DNA from: Lachnospiraceae bacterium
Lineage (GTDB): Bacteria > Bacillota > Clostridia > Lachnospirales > Lachnospiraceae
Direction: 5' to 3'
Assembly (NCBI GenBank): GCA_022793065.1
Contig: JAAWCE010000109.1
Coordinates: forward strand, 1 to 35,596
Length of the DNA stretch: 35,596 nucleotides
The stretch's first letter is position 1, and each line of letters starts with the position of its first letter. The notes beneath the pieces are model-generated. The model had not been told where the DNA came from, did no database searches, and saw nothing but the letters and a program-made list of their open reading frames with translations. The translations under genes and the position numbers were made by a program. Shown in pieces: positions 1 through 7,905 of this stretch.

Positions 1-1
1 A

Positions 2-220
2 GAAGAAGGTGAACTCGAAAAATACAAGGAGATACGGACGCTCATTGAAAATCTGAAGATACCTGTCATCTTTGCGGCAATGGGCGCTTCCAATGCGTAT
101 CAGTTTCATGGAAAACTGCCGAAAGACAGGGAAAAGCTGTTGGCATTTCTCGATGAGATCATAGGAAATGTCAGTGAAGAAGAATTACAGCGGTATAGAA
201 AAAGTGTTCATCATCTGTGA
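2..220 (+). CDS. C-terminal fragment, probable radical SAM family protein
   Basis: An open frame enters from the left edge and ends with TGA at 218-220, leaving 72 residues of the C-terminus. The readable part contains VIFAAMGASNAYQF followed by HGKLPKDREKLLAFLDEI. In several uncharacterised Clostridia radical SAM proteins, a similar (H/G)ASN...G-L-P-x-D-(R/K)-E-K-(L/M)-L segment ends the protein, so I infer the same family. The CxxxCxxC cluster that would prove it lies outside the window. No terminator follows before the next promoter at 276. The frame is certain; the family call is tentative. Confidence 0.45.
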   Translation, partial: EEGELEKYKEIRTLIENLKIPVIFAAMGASNAYQFHGKLPKDREKLLAFLDEIIGNVSEEELQRYRKSVHHL

Positions 221-275
221 GAGAAAGCGTGGCAAGCAAAGCTGGCAGAAGATATAATTTTTGAATAAAAGCATA

Positions 276-304
276 TTGAAAAGCATTTTCGCATATGCTA
301 TAAT
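276..304 (+). promoter_or_regulatory. Promoter of the antitoxin RNA
   Basis: TTGAAA at 276-281, a 17-nt spacer and a perfect TATAAT at 299-304. This is one of the best promoter matches in the window. It faces no protein gene with a credible ribosome site; instead it reads into the short hairpin-ended RNA that converges on the toxin gene. Transcription should begin near 311. Confidence 0.75.
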
Positions 305-314
305 GCCAATAGGC

Positions 315-340
315 AAAAGTAATGATGAGTCCATTTGGAC
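315..340 (+). repeat. Direct repeat copy a, antitoxin RNA side
   Basis: The sequence begins AAAAGTAATGATGA and continues into TCCATTTG. It matches copy b at 501-527 except for one 1-nt gap and two substitutions. It lies at the 5' end of the predicted antisense RNA and supplies the pairing to the toxin start region, like DRa of par loci. Confidence 0.7.
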
Positions 341-348
341 AAAAGAAC

Positions 349-398
349 GAATCCCTCGACCGTAGTGGAGTACAGTCGAGGGATTCTTCTTTTCTTTT
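349..398 (+). terminator. Shared two-way terminator of the toxin mRNA and antitoxin RNA
   Basis: A perfect 12-bp stem pairs GAATCCCTCGAC (349-360) with GTCGAGGGATTC (375-386). It extends past one C-A mismatch by GTA/TAC around a GTGGAG loop. On the plus strand it is followed by TTCTTTTCTTTTT. On the minus strand it is followed by TTCTTTTGT. It can therefore end both the plus-strand RNA and the minus-strand toxin mRNA. Confidence 0.8.
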
Positions 399-422
399 TA
401 TAGTGGCAAAGTACCCACCAGG

Positions 423-521
423 CTATCTGCTGTCCTTATCATGCCTGTCTAACCATTTGCTGATGAGGTGGCAAACCACACCTGCCGTGACAGTCACTAG
501 AAAAGTAATGATGATTTCCAT
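423..521 (-). CDS. Fst-like type I toxin, 32-residue membrane peptide
   Basis: The ATG at 521-519 is preceded by GGGAGGAGGTG with good spacing, and the frame ends at TAG 425-423. The 32 residues are a short polar start, a hydrophobic helix (residues 3-19, including TFLVTVTAGVV), then a charged tail KWLDRHDKDSR. Short membrane peptides with a charged C-terminus containing W/V-L-D are typical of the Fst/Ldr-type toxins; Fst of plasmid pAD1 is 33 residues. The gene is too short for standard gene finders. An extended -10 promoter lies upstream, and a converging RNA with complementarity to the start codon lies downstream. Expected role (inferred): membrane-active toxin held silent by the antisense RNA. 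A harmless small membrane protein is the alternative. Confidence 0.7.
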   Translation of the reverse strand: MEIIITFLVTVTAGVVCHLISKWLDRHDKDSR

Positions 522-527
522 TTGAAC
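501..527 (+). repeat. Direct repeat copy b, over the toxin start codon
   Basis: This is the plus-strand copy of the repeat at 315-340. On the minus strand it covers the toxin ATG and the first seven codons. The same sequence in the antitoxin RNA is therefore antisense to the toxin translation start. Confidence 0.7.
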
Positions 528-549
528 ACCTCCTCCCGTTGTCGGGTGT
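526..549 (-). promoter_or_regulatory. Leader hairpin enclosing the toxin ribosome binding site
   Basis: In the toxin mRNA, ACAC pairs with GTGT and CCG pairs with CGG around an ACAA loop. The GAGGAG of the Shine-Dalgarno sits in the bulge of this hairpin. Par-type toxin mRNAs are known to carry a 5' stem-loop that limits ribosome access; the same role is inferred here. Confidence 0.5.
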
Positions 550-567
550 AGGTTGGACAACATAGGA

Positions 568-576
568 ATTATAACA
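568..576 (-). promoter_or_regulatory. Extended -10 promoter of the toxin gene
   Basis: Read on the minus strand the sequence is TGTTATAAT, a perfect -10 with the TGn extension. No good -35 is seen, which fits an extended -10 promoter. The start would be near 561, giving a leader of about 40 nt. The rest of 577-756 is AT-rich, with a 12-nt direct repeat (AAAAAATAGTGG at 694-705 and 732-743) and no gene. Confidence 0.6.
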
Positions 577-756
577 TATCAATTGATATTCTTCTATCTT
601 TTTTTAATATTACAATCCGAAAAAGGTTTATTTTATCCGCATCTGGTTTTATCTTTGTCTAAGTTATTATAAAAAGTATTACACTTAAATAACAAAAAAT
701 AGTGGTAATATTGTAAATAAAGAGTTAAAATAAAAAATAGTGGAGCTGGATTTTCT

Positions 757-785
757 TTGTCATTGGTAGGAAAGCATTTCATATT
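757..785 (+). promoter_or_regulatory. Candidate promoter of the signalling operon
   Basis: TTGTCA at 757-762, a 17-nt spacer and CATATT at 780-785. This is a 5/6 and a 4/6 match to sigma-A consensus, placed about 30 nt before the response regulator start, whose ribosome site is AAGGAAGGTG. Confidence 0.45.
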
Positions 786-821
786 AAGTGGATATGAAAG
801 AAGTAAGGAAGGTGCGCATAG

Positions 822-1892
822 ATGAAAAATATTATTCTGGTTGTGGATGATGATAAGACCAATTTGACATTGGCCCAGAAAATACTTTTGCCCTATTATC
901 GCATTGCGGCAACGAATTCCGGTTTGGGGGCTCTGAAATATCTGGAAAATAATCATCCGGATTTGATTTTGTTGGATATTAACATGCCTGAAATGAACGG
1001 TTTCCAGGTAATGGAACAGCTTCGGATAAACGAGGTAACAGCAAAAATTCCGGTTATTTTTTTGACTGCGGATAGTCTGGTGGAGACGGAAGTAAAATGT
1101 TTTCGCATGGGAGCAGTGGATTTTGTGACTAAGCCGTTTGTGCCGGATATTCTGCTGAGCCGTGTGGGAAAGACGCTGGAATTGGAACAATATCGTCATA
1201 ATCTGGAAAAGATGGTCAAAGAGCAGGCGGCAAAGATAATTGAAGATGCGGTAAGAATCAGTAAAATTCAGGATTCTGTCATTGTGGGAATGGCCAATTT
1301 GATTGAAAGCAGGGATGGCAGCACAGGGAAGCATGTTAAAAATACACAAATGTATGTAAAAATGATTTTGGATGAGCTATACAAAAGAAATCTATTTCCC
1401 GAACAACTGACGGAAGAATATATGGAAGATATCTGTAAAGCGGCCCCTCTTCATGATGTGGGGAAAATAAAGGTGCCTGATTCGGTTTTGCAGAAGCCAG
1501 GCAAGCTGACATCGGAAGAGTATGAACTGATGAAAAGGCATACTACTTACAGTGAGAAGATAATTAAAATGATCATTGGAGATGTGGAAGATGAGAATTA
1601 TGTCCGTATTGTAGAGGATATTGCTATGTATCATCATGAGAGATGGGATGGTACGGGTTATCCTATGGGACTGGCGGGTGACAGGATTCCTTTGGCGGCT
1701 AGGATTATGGCCGTGGCAGATGTCTTTGACGCGCTGTATGAGGAACGAGTGTATAAGCCGCCCATACGGCCCATTGAGCGTATTATGCAAATTATGATGG
1801 AGGGCAGGGGGACACAATTTGACCCTGTAATTATGGATGTATTTATGGAGATGCTTCCGGCATTGAAGGAGGTATTACATAGTTCGGATTGA
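822..1892 (+). CDS. Response regulator with HD-GYP domain (probable c-di-GMP phosphodiesterase)
   Basis: 356 residues. The N-terminal receiver domain (about 3-120) has the acidic pocket D9/D10/D11, phosphoacceptor D52 in LLDINMPEMNG, T82 and K104 in TKP. A short coiled linker leads to an HD-GYP domain (about 150-350). That domain has H171, the HD pair H211-D212 in HDVGKIKVPD, HH at 271-272 and the GYP signature in RWDGTGYP (274-281). This is the RpfG-type layout, in which phosphorylation controls cleavage of cyclic di-GMP (some family members act on cGAMP). The diagnostic residues all seem intact, so the enzyme should be active. It opens a three-gene operon; the next gene, a hybrid kinase, starts 25 nt downstream and is a likely phosphate source. 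Substrate is inferred. Confidence 0.92.
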   Translation: MKNIILVVDDDKTNLTLAQKILLPYYRIAATNSGLGALKYLENNHPDLILLDINMPEMNGFQVMEQLRINEVTAKIPVIFLTADSLVETEVKCFRMGAVDFVTKPFVPDILLSRVGKTLELEQYRHNLEKMVKEQAAKIIEDAVRISKIQDSVIVGMANLIESRDGSTGKHVKNTQMYVKMILDELYKRNLFPEQLTEEYMEDICKAAPLHDVGKIKVPDSVLQKPGKLTSEEYELMKRHTTYSEKIIKMIIGDVEDENYVRIVEDIAMYHHERWDGTGYPMGLAGDRIPLAARIMAVADVFDALYEERVYKPPIRPIERIMQIMMEGRGTQFDPVIMDVFMEMLPALKEVLHSSD

Positions 1893-1917
1893 CTGCAGTA
1901 AAAAGGGGGCGGGCCGG

Positions 1918-4911
1918 GTGGAGAAGAAAAATATAGAAGAAAAGGCACAATTGAAGACGGAGAAAATTGTATTGTGTGTATTCAGCGCATATACCATAGC
2001 TATGTTTGTTGTGGCGCAATTGGGCGAATGGAGTATTTTTATCAAAGAAGTCATGATTGCCGCTGTGATGATCAGTTGGGCGGTTTGGGTAAAACGATAT
2101 GGAAATCACTGTTTTCGAGCAAAATTTATCTCTGTTATGGCATGGGTGAACCTCTGCATGTATGCCTTACATACACGTAATTTCCTGTCCATGCTGTCTG
2201 CCATGGCCGGAATGATTGTACTTCTTGGAATTTTCTGTATTCCCTGGGTGATTTATTTGGGAGTGGCCATAGCTACCGGAATTTTTCTTTACCATGGTTT
2301 TGTTGTGAGAACGCTTACACTGGATTCTGCCAGTAATGTTATAGGGACATTTCTGCAGATTTTATCTATTTATACGGTTTCGGCAATTACATGGATTGTG
2401 ATACGTACACAACAGGAGACGAGGGAACGGCTGATAGAAAATATAAACGACTTAGAAATTGCCGAGCAGAGTAAGGATGATTTTGTAGTGAATATTTCCC
2501 ATGAAATCCGCACGCCTATTAATGCGGTATGCGGCATGAGCGATGCAATTTTACAGGAGGAACTGCCGGCGGAGGTGAGGAGGGATATTATTGACATCCA
2601 GACGGCCGGAAGAACTCTGCTTTCCACGGTCAGTAATATCCTTGATTTCTCAGAATTAGAAAGCGGTAAGATGGAGCTTGCGGAGGAAAGCTATAATATT
2701 ACTTCCACCATTACGGATATTATCAATATGGCGCTGACTTTGTTAAATGGTAGGAAACTGGAACTTATTGTTGATTGCGATGCGGATTTGCCTGGGAATC
2801 TGTTGGGGGATGAGCAGAAACTTCGGCGTATCATTTTGAATCTTTTGGACAATGCCTTTAAATTTACCAAAGAAGGGGGCGTTATACTGCGCATAAAGTG
2901 CAGGAAAGAGGAATATGGAACCAATCTGCTGATCAGTGTCAAAGATTCGGGTATTGGCATGGAGCCGGAGGATATGGAGAAGATATTTGCAAGCTTTCGT
3001 CAGGTAAATGCCAGAAGAAACAGAGAAGAGGGTGGGATTGGCCTGGGCCTTGCAATTACACAGGCATTGGTTTACCGCATGGGAGGGTTTATTACAGTAA
3101 ATAGCACGCTGGGCGTGGGGAGTTGCTTTCAGTTTACGATTCCCCAGAAGGTGCTGGATGAAACGCCGATTGTTTCCATCAATCATAAGCAGCATTTATA
3201 TGTTGCATTTTATATTAATATGGATAAATACGATTATTCCATCATACGGCAGGGGTATGGGGATTGTATTCGTCATATTTCGGAACAATTGGGGATAATG
3301 ATTCGAGTCAGCAGCAATCTACAGGAGTTGAAACGGCGTCAGGAGCATGATAATTATTCTCATGTATTTATCAGTTGGTCGGAATATTGTGAGGATAAGA
3401 ACTTTTTTGAGCAGCTTGCAAGAGAACTGACAGTGGTATTGATATTAAACTATGGACAGGAGACGCAGACGGCAAGCAACATGCTTCGCATATATAAACC
3501 CTTTACCATTTTGTCCATTGCAGCGGTATTTAATGGTCGGAAAACCAATGAAAGGGAAGGGGAGTACGGCGTGGCAGGGCGTGGATTTGCTGCGCCGGAG
3601 GCAAAGGTTCTTGTGGTGGATGATAATGCCATGAATCTAAAAGTTATGGCCAGACTTTTGCAGCCATATCAGATAAAAGCAGTGATGGCCAGCAGCGGTC
3701 AGGAAGCGTTGGACAAATTGGATAGTATGGACTTTGACTGTGTATTTTTGGACCATATGATGCCGGAAATGGACGGGGTGGAGGTATTACATAGGATTCG
3801 CATGAAACCTGACGTTTATTATCAGTCACTTTCTGTAATTGCATTTACGGCAAACGCCATAGGAGGCGCAAGGGAAATGTTCCTGTCCGAAGGATTCGAT
3901 GATTTTATAGCCAAACCCATAGAACTCAGTGTGCTGGAACGGATACTGCGGCGTTACATTCCCCAGAAAAAGCAGAGGGCGACGGAACAGGGTACCGTGG
4001 GAGAGAGAAAAAATTCTGACAAGGGAGAAAACCTCCATGCTATGACGTGCAATCACCCTGGGGCAGGTTTAGATTTAGAAAAGTCCCTGTGGGATTATGG
4101 TTTAGGCGAGGGCGGCCCGGCAGATGTGAGCGGGGAGGCAGGTTCGGAAGATGCAAAGGCTTTGGAATCATTGAGATATGGGGGAATCAATATTCGACAG
4201 GGAATAACGTTTTGCGGAGATATTGAAGGACTTGGAGAAATTATTCGTATTTTTCATGGGGAAGGACATAAACGCAAGCGACAACTGCAGCAACTTTATC
4301 AAGAGCAGAATTGGAAAGACTATGTGATTGCAGTGCATGCGCTAAAAAGCAATGCAAAGGGGATTGGCGCTGACGAATTGGCCGAACTAGCCCAGAGGAT
4401 GGAGTTGGCAGGGAAGGAAGGCTGCATAGAGTATATATTGGACAACCATGAGGAATTATTGAGAAAGCATGACATCCTTCTGAAACTTTTGGCCGCCAAT
4501 CATTTTGTGTATCCTGAGAAACAAAAGGACTTTATGCAAGGAAATATGATGGGGGAAAGGATTTCAGGAGGATTGGGGACTGAAAAAATTGTCAATGAGG
4601 CATTTGAAAGTGATCAAGGCTATGAAGAACTTGAAGTCAATCAAACTATGGAAAATGATAAACAGATAAAAGAGAATGAAATTACGCTGCCGGAATTAGA
4701 GAAATGGATGGAACAAATACAAAAGAAACTGGATGAGTTTGAAAGCGAAGGATTAGACATTCTCTTGAAAGAGGCTGAAAAGCAGAGGTATCATGGAGAG
4801 AGATTATCCAAATTGGCGGATGCAATAAAAGATAAGGTAAGTGAGTTTGATTTTATTGGGGCGGCCCATATCTTAACTGTATGGAAAAAGGAGTATTTAA
4901 GAGAAGGATGA
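1918..4911 (+). CDS. Membrane hybrid sensor histidine kinase with receiver and Hpt domains
   Basis: 997 residues, starting with GTG behind AGGGGGCGG. Several hydrophobic segments (about 17-160) form a membrane sensor region with no large outside loop. The HisKA domain carries H195 in SHEIRTP. The ATPase domain has an N-box near N312 (LLDNAFKFTK), a G1 box DSGIGM (343-348) and a G2 box GIGLGL (373-378). A degenerate segment of about 140 residues (420-540) precedes an intact receiver (D568/D569, phosphoacceptor D612 in LDHMMPEMDG, K666). An Hpt domain follows, with H807 in AVHALKSNAKG. The last 130 residues are charged and helical. It holds a complete His-Asp-His relay that could pass phosphate to the HD-GYP regulator upstream. 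The signal sensed is unknown. Confidence 0.92.
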   Translation: MEKKNIEEKAQLKTEKIVLCVFSAYTIAMFVVAQLGEWSIFIKEVMIAAVMISWAVWVKRYGNHCFRAKFISVMAWVNLCMYALHTRNFLSMLSAMAGMIVLLGIFCIPWVIYLGVAIATGIFLYHGFVVRTLTLDSASNVIGTFLQILSIYTVSAITWIVIRTQQETRERLIENINDLEIAEQSKDDFVVNISHEIRTPINAVCGMSDAILQEELPAEVRRDIIDIQTAGRTLLSTVSNILDFSELESGKMELAEESYNITSTITDIINMALTLLNGRKLELIVDCDADLPGNLLGDEQKLRRIILNLLDNAFKFTKEGGVILRIKCRKEEYGTNLLISVKDSGIGMEPEDMEKIFASFRQVNARRNREEGGIGLGLAITQALVYRMGGFITVNSTLGVGSCFQFTIPQKVLDETPIVSINHKQHLYVAFYINMDKYDYSIIRQGYGDCIRHISEQLGIMIRVSSNLQELKRRQEHDNYSHVFISWSEYCEDKNFFEQLARELTVVLILNYGQETQTASNMLRIYKPFTILSIAAVFNGRKTNEREGEYGVAGRGFAAPEAKVLVVDDNAMNLKVMARLLQPYQIKAVMASSGQEALDKLDSMDFDCVFLDHMMPEMDGVEVLHRIRMKPDVYYQSLSVIAFTANAIGGAREMFLSEGFDDFIAKPIELSVLERILRRYIPQKKQRATEQGTVGERKNSDKGENLHAMTCNHPGAGLDLEKSLWDYGLGEGGPADVSGEAGSEDAKALESLRYGGINIRQGITFCGDIEGLGEIIRIFHGEGHKRKRQLQQLYQEQNWKDYVIAVHALKSNAKGIGADELAELAQRMELAGKEGCIEYILDNHEELLRKHDILLKLLAANHFVYPEKQKDFMQGNMMGERISGGLGTEKIVNEAFESDQGYEELEVNQTMENDKQIKENEITLPELEKWMEQIQKKLDEFESEGLDILLKEAEKQRYHGERLSKLADAIKDKVSEFDFIGAAHILTVWKKEYLREG

Positions 4912-4936
4912 TGAAGGGAAAGAAGGAAATAGAAGC

Positions 4937-7624
4937 ATGATGAACAAAGTGCGGGCGTGGGTTCTGGATATGCTGAACCAGCAGACAGATTTACAGGAAA
5001 AGCGTACATGGATGATAATGCTGTTTGCTTGTCTGGCTTCCATAATAGGAATGGGGCGTGTGATCATTGGAGCGAATCCGTTTGTATTCATTCCGCTTAT
5101 TTTGATGTGCGGTGTGTCAGGAGCGTCATTCTGGATTACCTTTAAATATCATAAGGTGCGGTTTGCATCCTGGCTGTTGGTGCTTGTATCCAATATCTTG
5201 CTGTTTCCGGCGATTTTTCTATTGGGCGGTGGTATGGACAGTGGTGTGCCCATATGGTTTGTACTGGGAATGGTTTATGTGTTTTTACTTTTTCGCGGAA
5301 GAGAGTTTTTTCGGGCAATGTTCATATCCTTAGCTGCTTTTATAGCCATATATATAATTTCTTATCGTTTTCCGGAGATTGTATTGGCGCCGTCAACGCG
5401 ATTCTACAGTGCATTTGATTCCTTTTTTACAATGTTTGCAGTCAGTTGTTTTATGGGGATGCTGTTAAAAATGCAGGTGTACTCTTATGAGAAGGAAAGC
5501 AGTGTGGTGGAAAAGCAGAAAGAGGAGATTGAACAGATTGCCCGTTCTAAGGATGCCTTTTTTGCCAATATGAGTCATGAAATCCGTACTCCAATTAATA
5601 CCATTATCGGTTTGAACGAGATGACTTTACGGGAGGATATCTCTGATGAAATAGCTGAAAATGCCATTAATATCCAAAATGCAAGCAAAATGTTACTGAC
5701 CACCATAAATGATATATTGGATTTATCGAAACTGGAATCCGGTAAAATGGAAATTGTACAGACCCAGTATGAGGTCAGCAGTATGTTCAGTGATTTGGTG
5801 AATCTGATATGGATTCGCGCACACCAGAAGGAGCTGGAGTTTAAAGTGGATATTGACCAAAGTATTCCGTCTATGCTGTATGGCGATGAGATTCGGTTGA
5901 AGCAAATTGTGGTCAATATGTTGACAAATGCAGTAAAGTATACGAAAAAGGGTTCAGTTACATTATCTGCAAAAGGGGAACGTCTTTCCACAGATGCTTT
6001 TTTGCTGCGTATTTCTGTGGCAGATACCGGTATTGGTATCAAAAAAGAAAGTATTGATGATTTATTCCGTTCTTTTAAACGGGTGGATGAACAGACCAAT
6101 CGTAAAATTGAGGGAACCGGACTGGGACTTACCATTGCCAAACAGCTCGTGGAAATGATGGGTGGGAAGATTTCGGTGGATAGTGTTTATCATAAAGGCT
6201 CTGTGTTTACTATAGAATTGCGTCAGGGTATTGTCAGTGCGCAGCCAATTGGCGCCATTCATTTTGCAGCGCAAAAGCAGCTTAGGCATCGTAAAAAGTA
6301 TAAACAGTGTTTTACGGCGCCTGAAGCTCGGATTTTGGTGGTGGATGATAATGATATGAACCGCATGGTGGTAGTGAAGCTATTGCGGAGTACAAAGGTT
6401 CAGATTGATACGGTAAACAGTGGTAAGGCATGTCTGAAAAAGACGGCGGAGAATCCATATCATATCATATTGATGGACCATATGATGCCGGGAATGGATG
6501 GGGAAGAGACATTAAAAGCAGTTCGCAGTCAGACGAAAGGGTTCTGTCAGAAGACACCCATTATTGCGCTGACGGCCAATGTTATGACCAATGGAGATCG
6601 TATTTATCAGGAAATGGGATTTGACGGGTATCTTGCAAAACCTATTAACGCGGCGCTTTTAGAAGCGGGATTGCTGAAATATTTGCCGCCGGAACTGGTG
6701 GAGCATACCACGGGGAAAGTGGATTCTGATGAGGAAGAGATAAGTGAAATCAGTCAGGTTACCAGTAAAAGGAAACGCAAGGTGGCAGTTACGGCAGATT
6801 GTATCTGTGATTTGCCGGAAGCGTGGATTCAAAGGTTTCAGATTGGCATTATGTATTGTTATGTGCATACCAAGGAAGGACGCTTTTGCGATATTGCAGA
6901 GGTATCCTCTGACAGTTTGTTGAATTATATGAAAATGGAGGGAAATTATGCACATTCCTCTACGGCATCTCCTTCAGAATATGAGTATTTCTTTGCTGAT
7001 GCGTTGGAGAAGGCGGAACAGGTGCTGCATATTACTGCTGCGGTTGAATTAAGCGGTGCGTATCCCAATGCAACCCAGGCAAGCAAAAATTTTGATAATG
7101 TTACTGTGGTGGATTCCGGGCATATTAGCAGCGGCCATGGTCTTATGGTTTTATATGCGGCATATTTGGCGGATATGGGAAAAGGAGTGAAAGAAATCTG
7201 TTCCGCATTGGAACAGTTCAAGAATTCGGTGTGCAGTAATTTTTTTGTGGAAAGTACGGAAACATTGTGGCGTAATGGTAAAGTCAGCGGCACAGTACAT
7301 AAGGTATGCAGCACATTGGGGCTGCACCCGGTTCTTCATATGTCAAGGAATAAATTAAAGCTTTGGATGATAGAAGCAGGCAAGGTGCAGGGAGCCGGCC
7401 GGAGGTATGTAAAAAAGCTGTTTCATACTGAAAAAGATATAGACACAAGCGTAATATTTTTGACTTATGCAGGATGTACGGTGCGTCAGATGGAAGAAAT
7501 AACGGAAGAAGTAAAAAAATATGCTGCATTTGACAGAGTGATTCTGCAGAAGGCATCCGCAACCGTTTCCAGCAATTGCGGCGTAGGGACGTTTGGGCTT
7601 ATGTTTGCAAGAAAAAGGGAATAA
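4937..7624 (+). CDS. Membrane hybrid histidine kinase fused to a C-terminal DegV domain
   Basis: 895 residues. Six or so membrane segments (about 25-178) and a short coiled coil lead to HisKA with H214 in MSHEIRTP. The ATPase domain has N331, DTGIGI (363-368) and GTGLGL (393-398). A receiver follows with DD at 470-471, D514 in LMDHMMPGMDG and K568. A charged linker (590-614) then leads to about 280 residues (615-893) that read as a full DegV protein: VAVTADCICDLPEAW at the start, SSTASPSEYEYF near 674, ELSGAYPNA near 704, and VVDSGHISSGHG near 724. DegV proteins bind fatty acids and serve as FakB subunits of fatty acid kinase. The fusion suggests a kinase whose output is tied to lipid binding; that is inference. 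There is no Hpt domain. It lies 25 nt after the previous kinase. Confidence 0.9.
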   Translation: MMNKVRAWVLDMLNQQTDLQEKRTWMIMLFACLASIIGMGRVIIGANPFVFIPLILMCGVSGASFWITFKYHKVRFASWLLVLVSNILLFPAIFLLGGGMDSGVPIWFVLGMVYVFLLFRGREFFRAMFISLAAFIAIYIISYRFPEIVLAPSTRFYSAFDSFFTMFAVSCFMGMLLKMQVYSYEKESSVVEKQKEEIEQIARSKDAFFANMSHEIRTPINTIIGLNEMTLREDISDEIAENAINIQNASKMLLTTINDILDLSKLESGKMEIVQTQYEVSSMFSDLVNLIWIRAHQKELEFKVDIDQSIPSMLYGDEIRLKQIVVNMLTNAVKYTKKGSVTLSAKGERLSTDAFLLRISVADTGIGIKKESIDDLFRSFKRVDEQTNRKIEGTGLGLTIAKQLVEMMGGKISVDSVYHKGSVFTIELRQGIVSAQPIGAIHFAAQKQLRHRKKYKQCFTAPEARILVVDDNDMNRMVVVKLLRSTKVQIDTVNSGKACLKKTAENPYHIILMDHMMPGMDGEETLKAVRSQTKGFCQKTPIIALTANVMTNGDRIYQEMGFDGYLAKPINAALLEAGLLKYLPPELVEHTTGKVDSDEEEISEISQVTSKRKRKVAVTADCICDLPEAWIQRFQIGIMYCYVHTKEGRFCDIAEVSSDSLLNYMKMEGNYAHSSTASPSEYEYFFADALEKAEQVLHITAAVELSGAYPNATQASKNFDNVTVVDSGHISSGHGLMVLYAAYLADMGKGVKEICSALEQFKNSVCSNFFVESTETLWRNGKVSGTVHKVCSTLGLHPVLHMSRNKLKLWMIEAGKVQGAGRRYVKKLFHTEKDIDTSVIFLTYAGCTVRQMEEITEEVKKYAAFDRVILQKASATVSSNCGVGTFGLMFARKRE

Positions 7625-7715
7625 AGACAATAGTATGGTTCATATTTTATCAAAAAAGGATGAAATATAAGGAAATAGGATGAGAATATAGGAAAATAAA
7701 CCCGGAAAAGGGAGG

Positions 7716-7748
7716 ATGCCAAGGAACCGGGTTCCTTGGCATTTATTA
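7716..7748 (+). terminator. Terminator of the signalling operon
   Basis: A perfect 12-bp stem pairs ATGCCAAGGAAC (7716-7727) with GTTCCTTGGCAT (7731-7742) around a CGG loop, followed by TTTATTAT. The U-tract is short but the stem is strong. It stands 90 bp after the kinase-DegV stop codon. Confidence 0.7.
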
Positions 7749-7793
7749 TGAAAAAGTTATTTAGTAAACAATAAACTGTGATTGGCTTTTTAA

Positions 7794-7822
7794 TTGTTTC
7801 TTTTGTTGTTGTTAAATATAGT
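7794..7822 (+). promoter_or_regulatory. Candidate promoter of the acetyltransferase gene
   Basis: TTGTTT at 7794-7799, a 17-nt spacer and TATAGT at 7817-7822. The -10 is a 5/6 match and the -35 is weak. It is the best candidate in the 280-bp gap before the GNAT gene. Confidence 0.35.
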
Positions 7823-7905
7823 ATAAGCGTCAGAAATGGATAAAACATGATAATTAATTGAAGATTGATTGAATGAATTGTGAACAAAATATGAATTGAG
7901 ACGTT

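Larger units (their letters stand above)
311..398 (+). ncRNA. Putative antisense antitoxin RNA (RNAII-like) of a par/Fst-type locus
   Basis: A predicted RNA of about 85 nt, running from about 7 nt after the TATAAT at 299-304 to the U-rich tract after the hairpin at 349-386. Its 5' part (315-337) nearly repeats the plus-strand sequence at 501-524: 14 identical bases, one 1-nt gap, then 8 identical bases. That second copy is the complement of the toxin mRNA around its ATG, so the RNA can pair in trans with the translation start. Its 3' end overlaps the toxin mRNA fully through the shared terminator. Convergent transcripts, a shared terminator and direct repeats are the described layout of the Enterococcus pAD1 par locus (RNAI/RNAII). 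The ends are inferred. Confidence 0.65.

Noticed and set aside
322..525. 67-codon plus-strand frame over the toxin locus
   Set aside because: It has no ribosome site, runs through the terminator hairpin, and its repeats are explained better by the antisense RNA and the minus-strand peptide.
633..1349. 238-codon minus-strand frame opposite the response regulator gene
   Set aside because: It is rich in His, Phe and Ile with no domain, lies antisense to a clear receiver/HD-GYP gene, and has no ribosome site.
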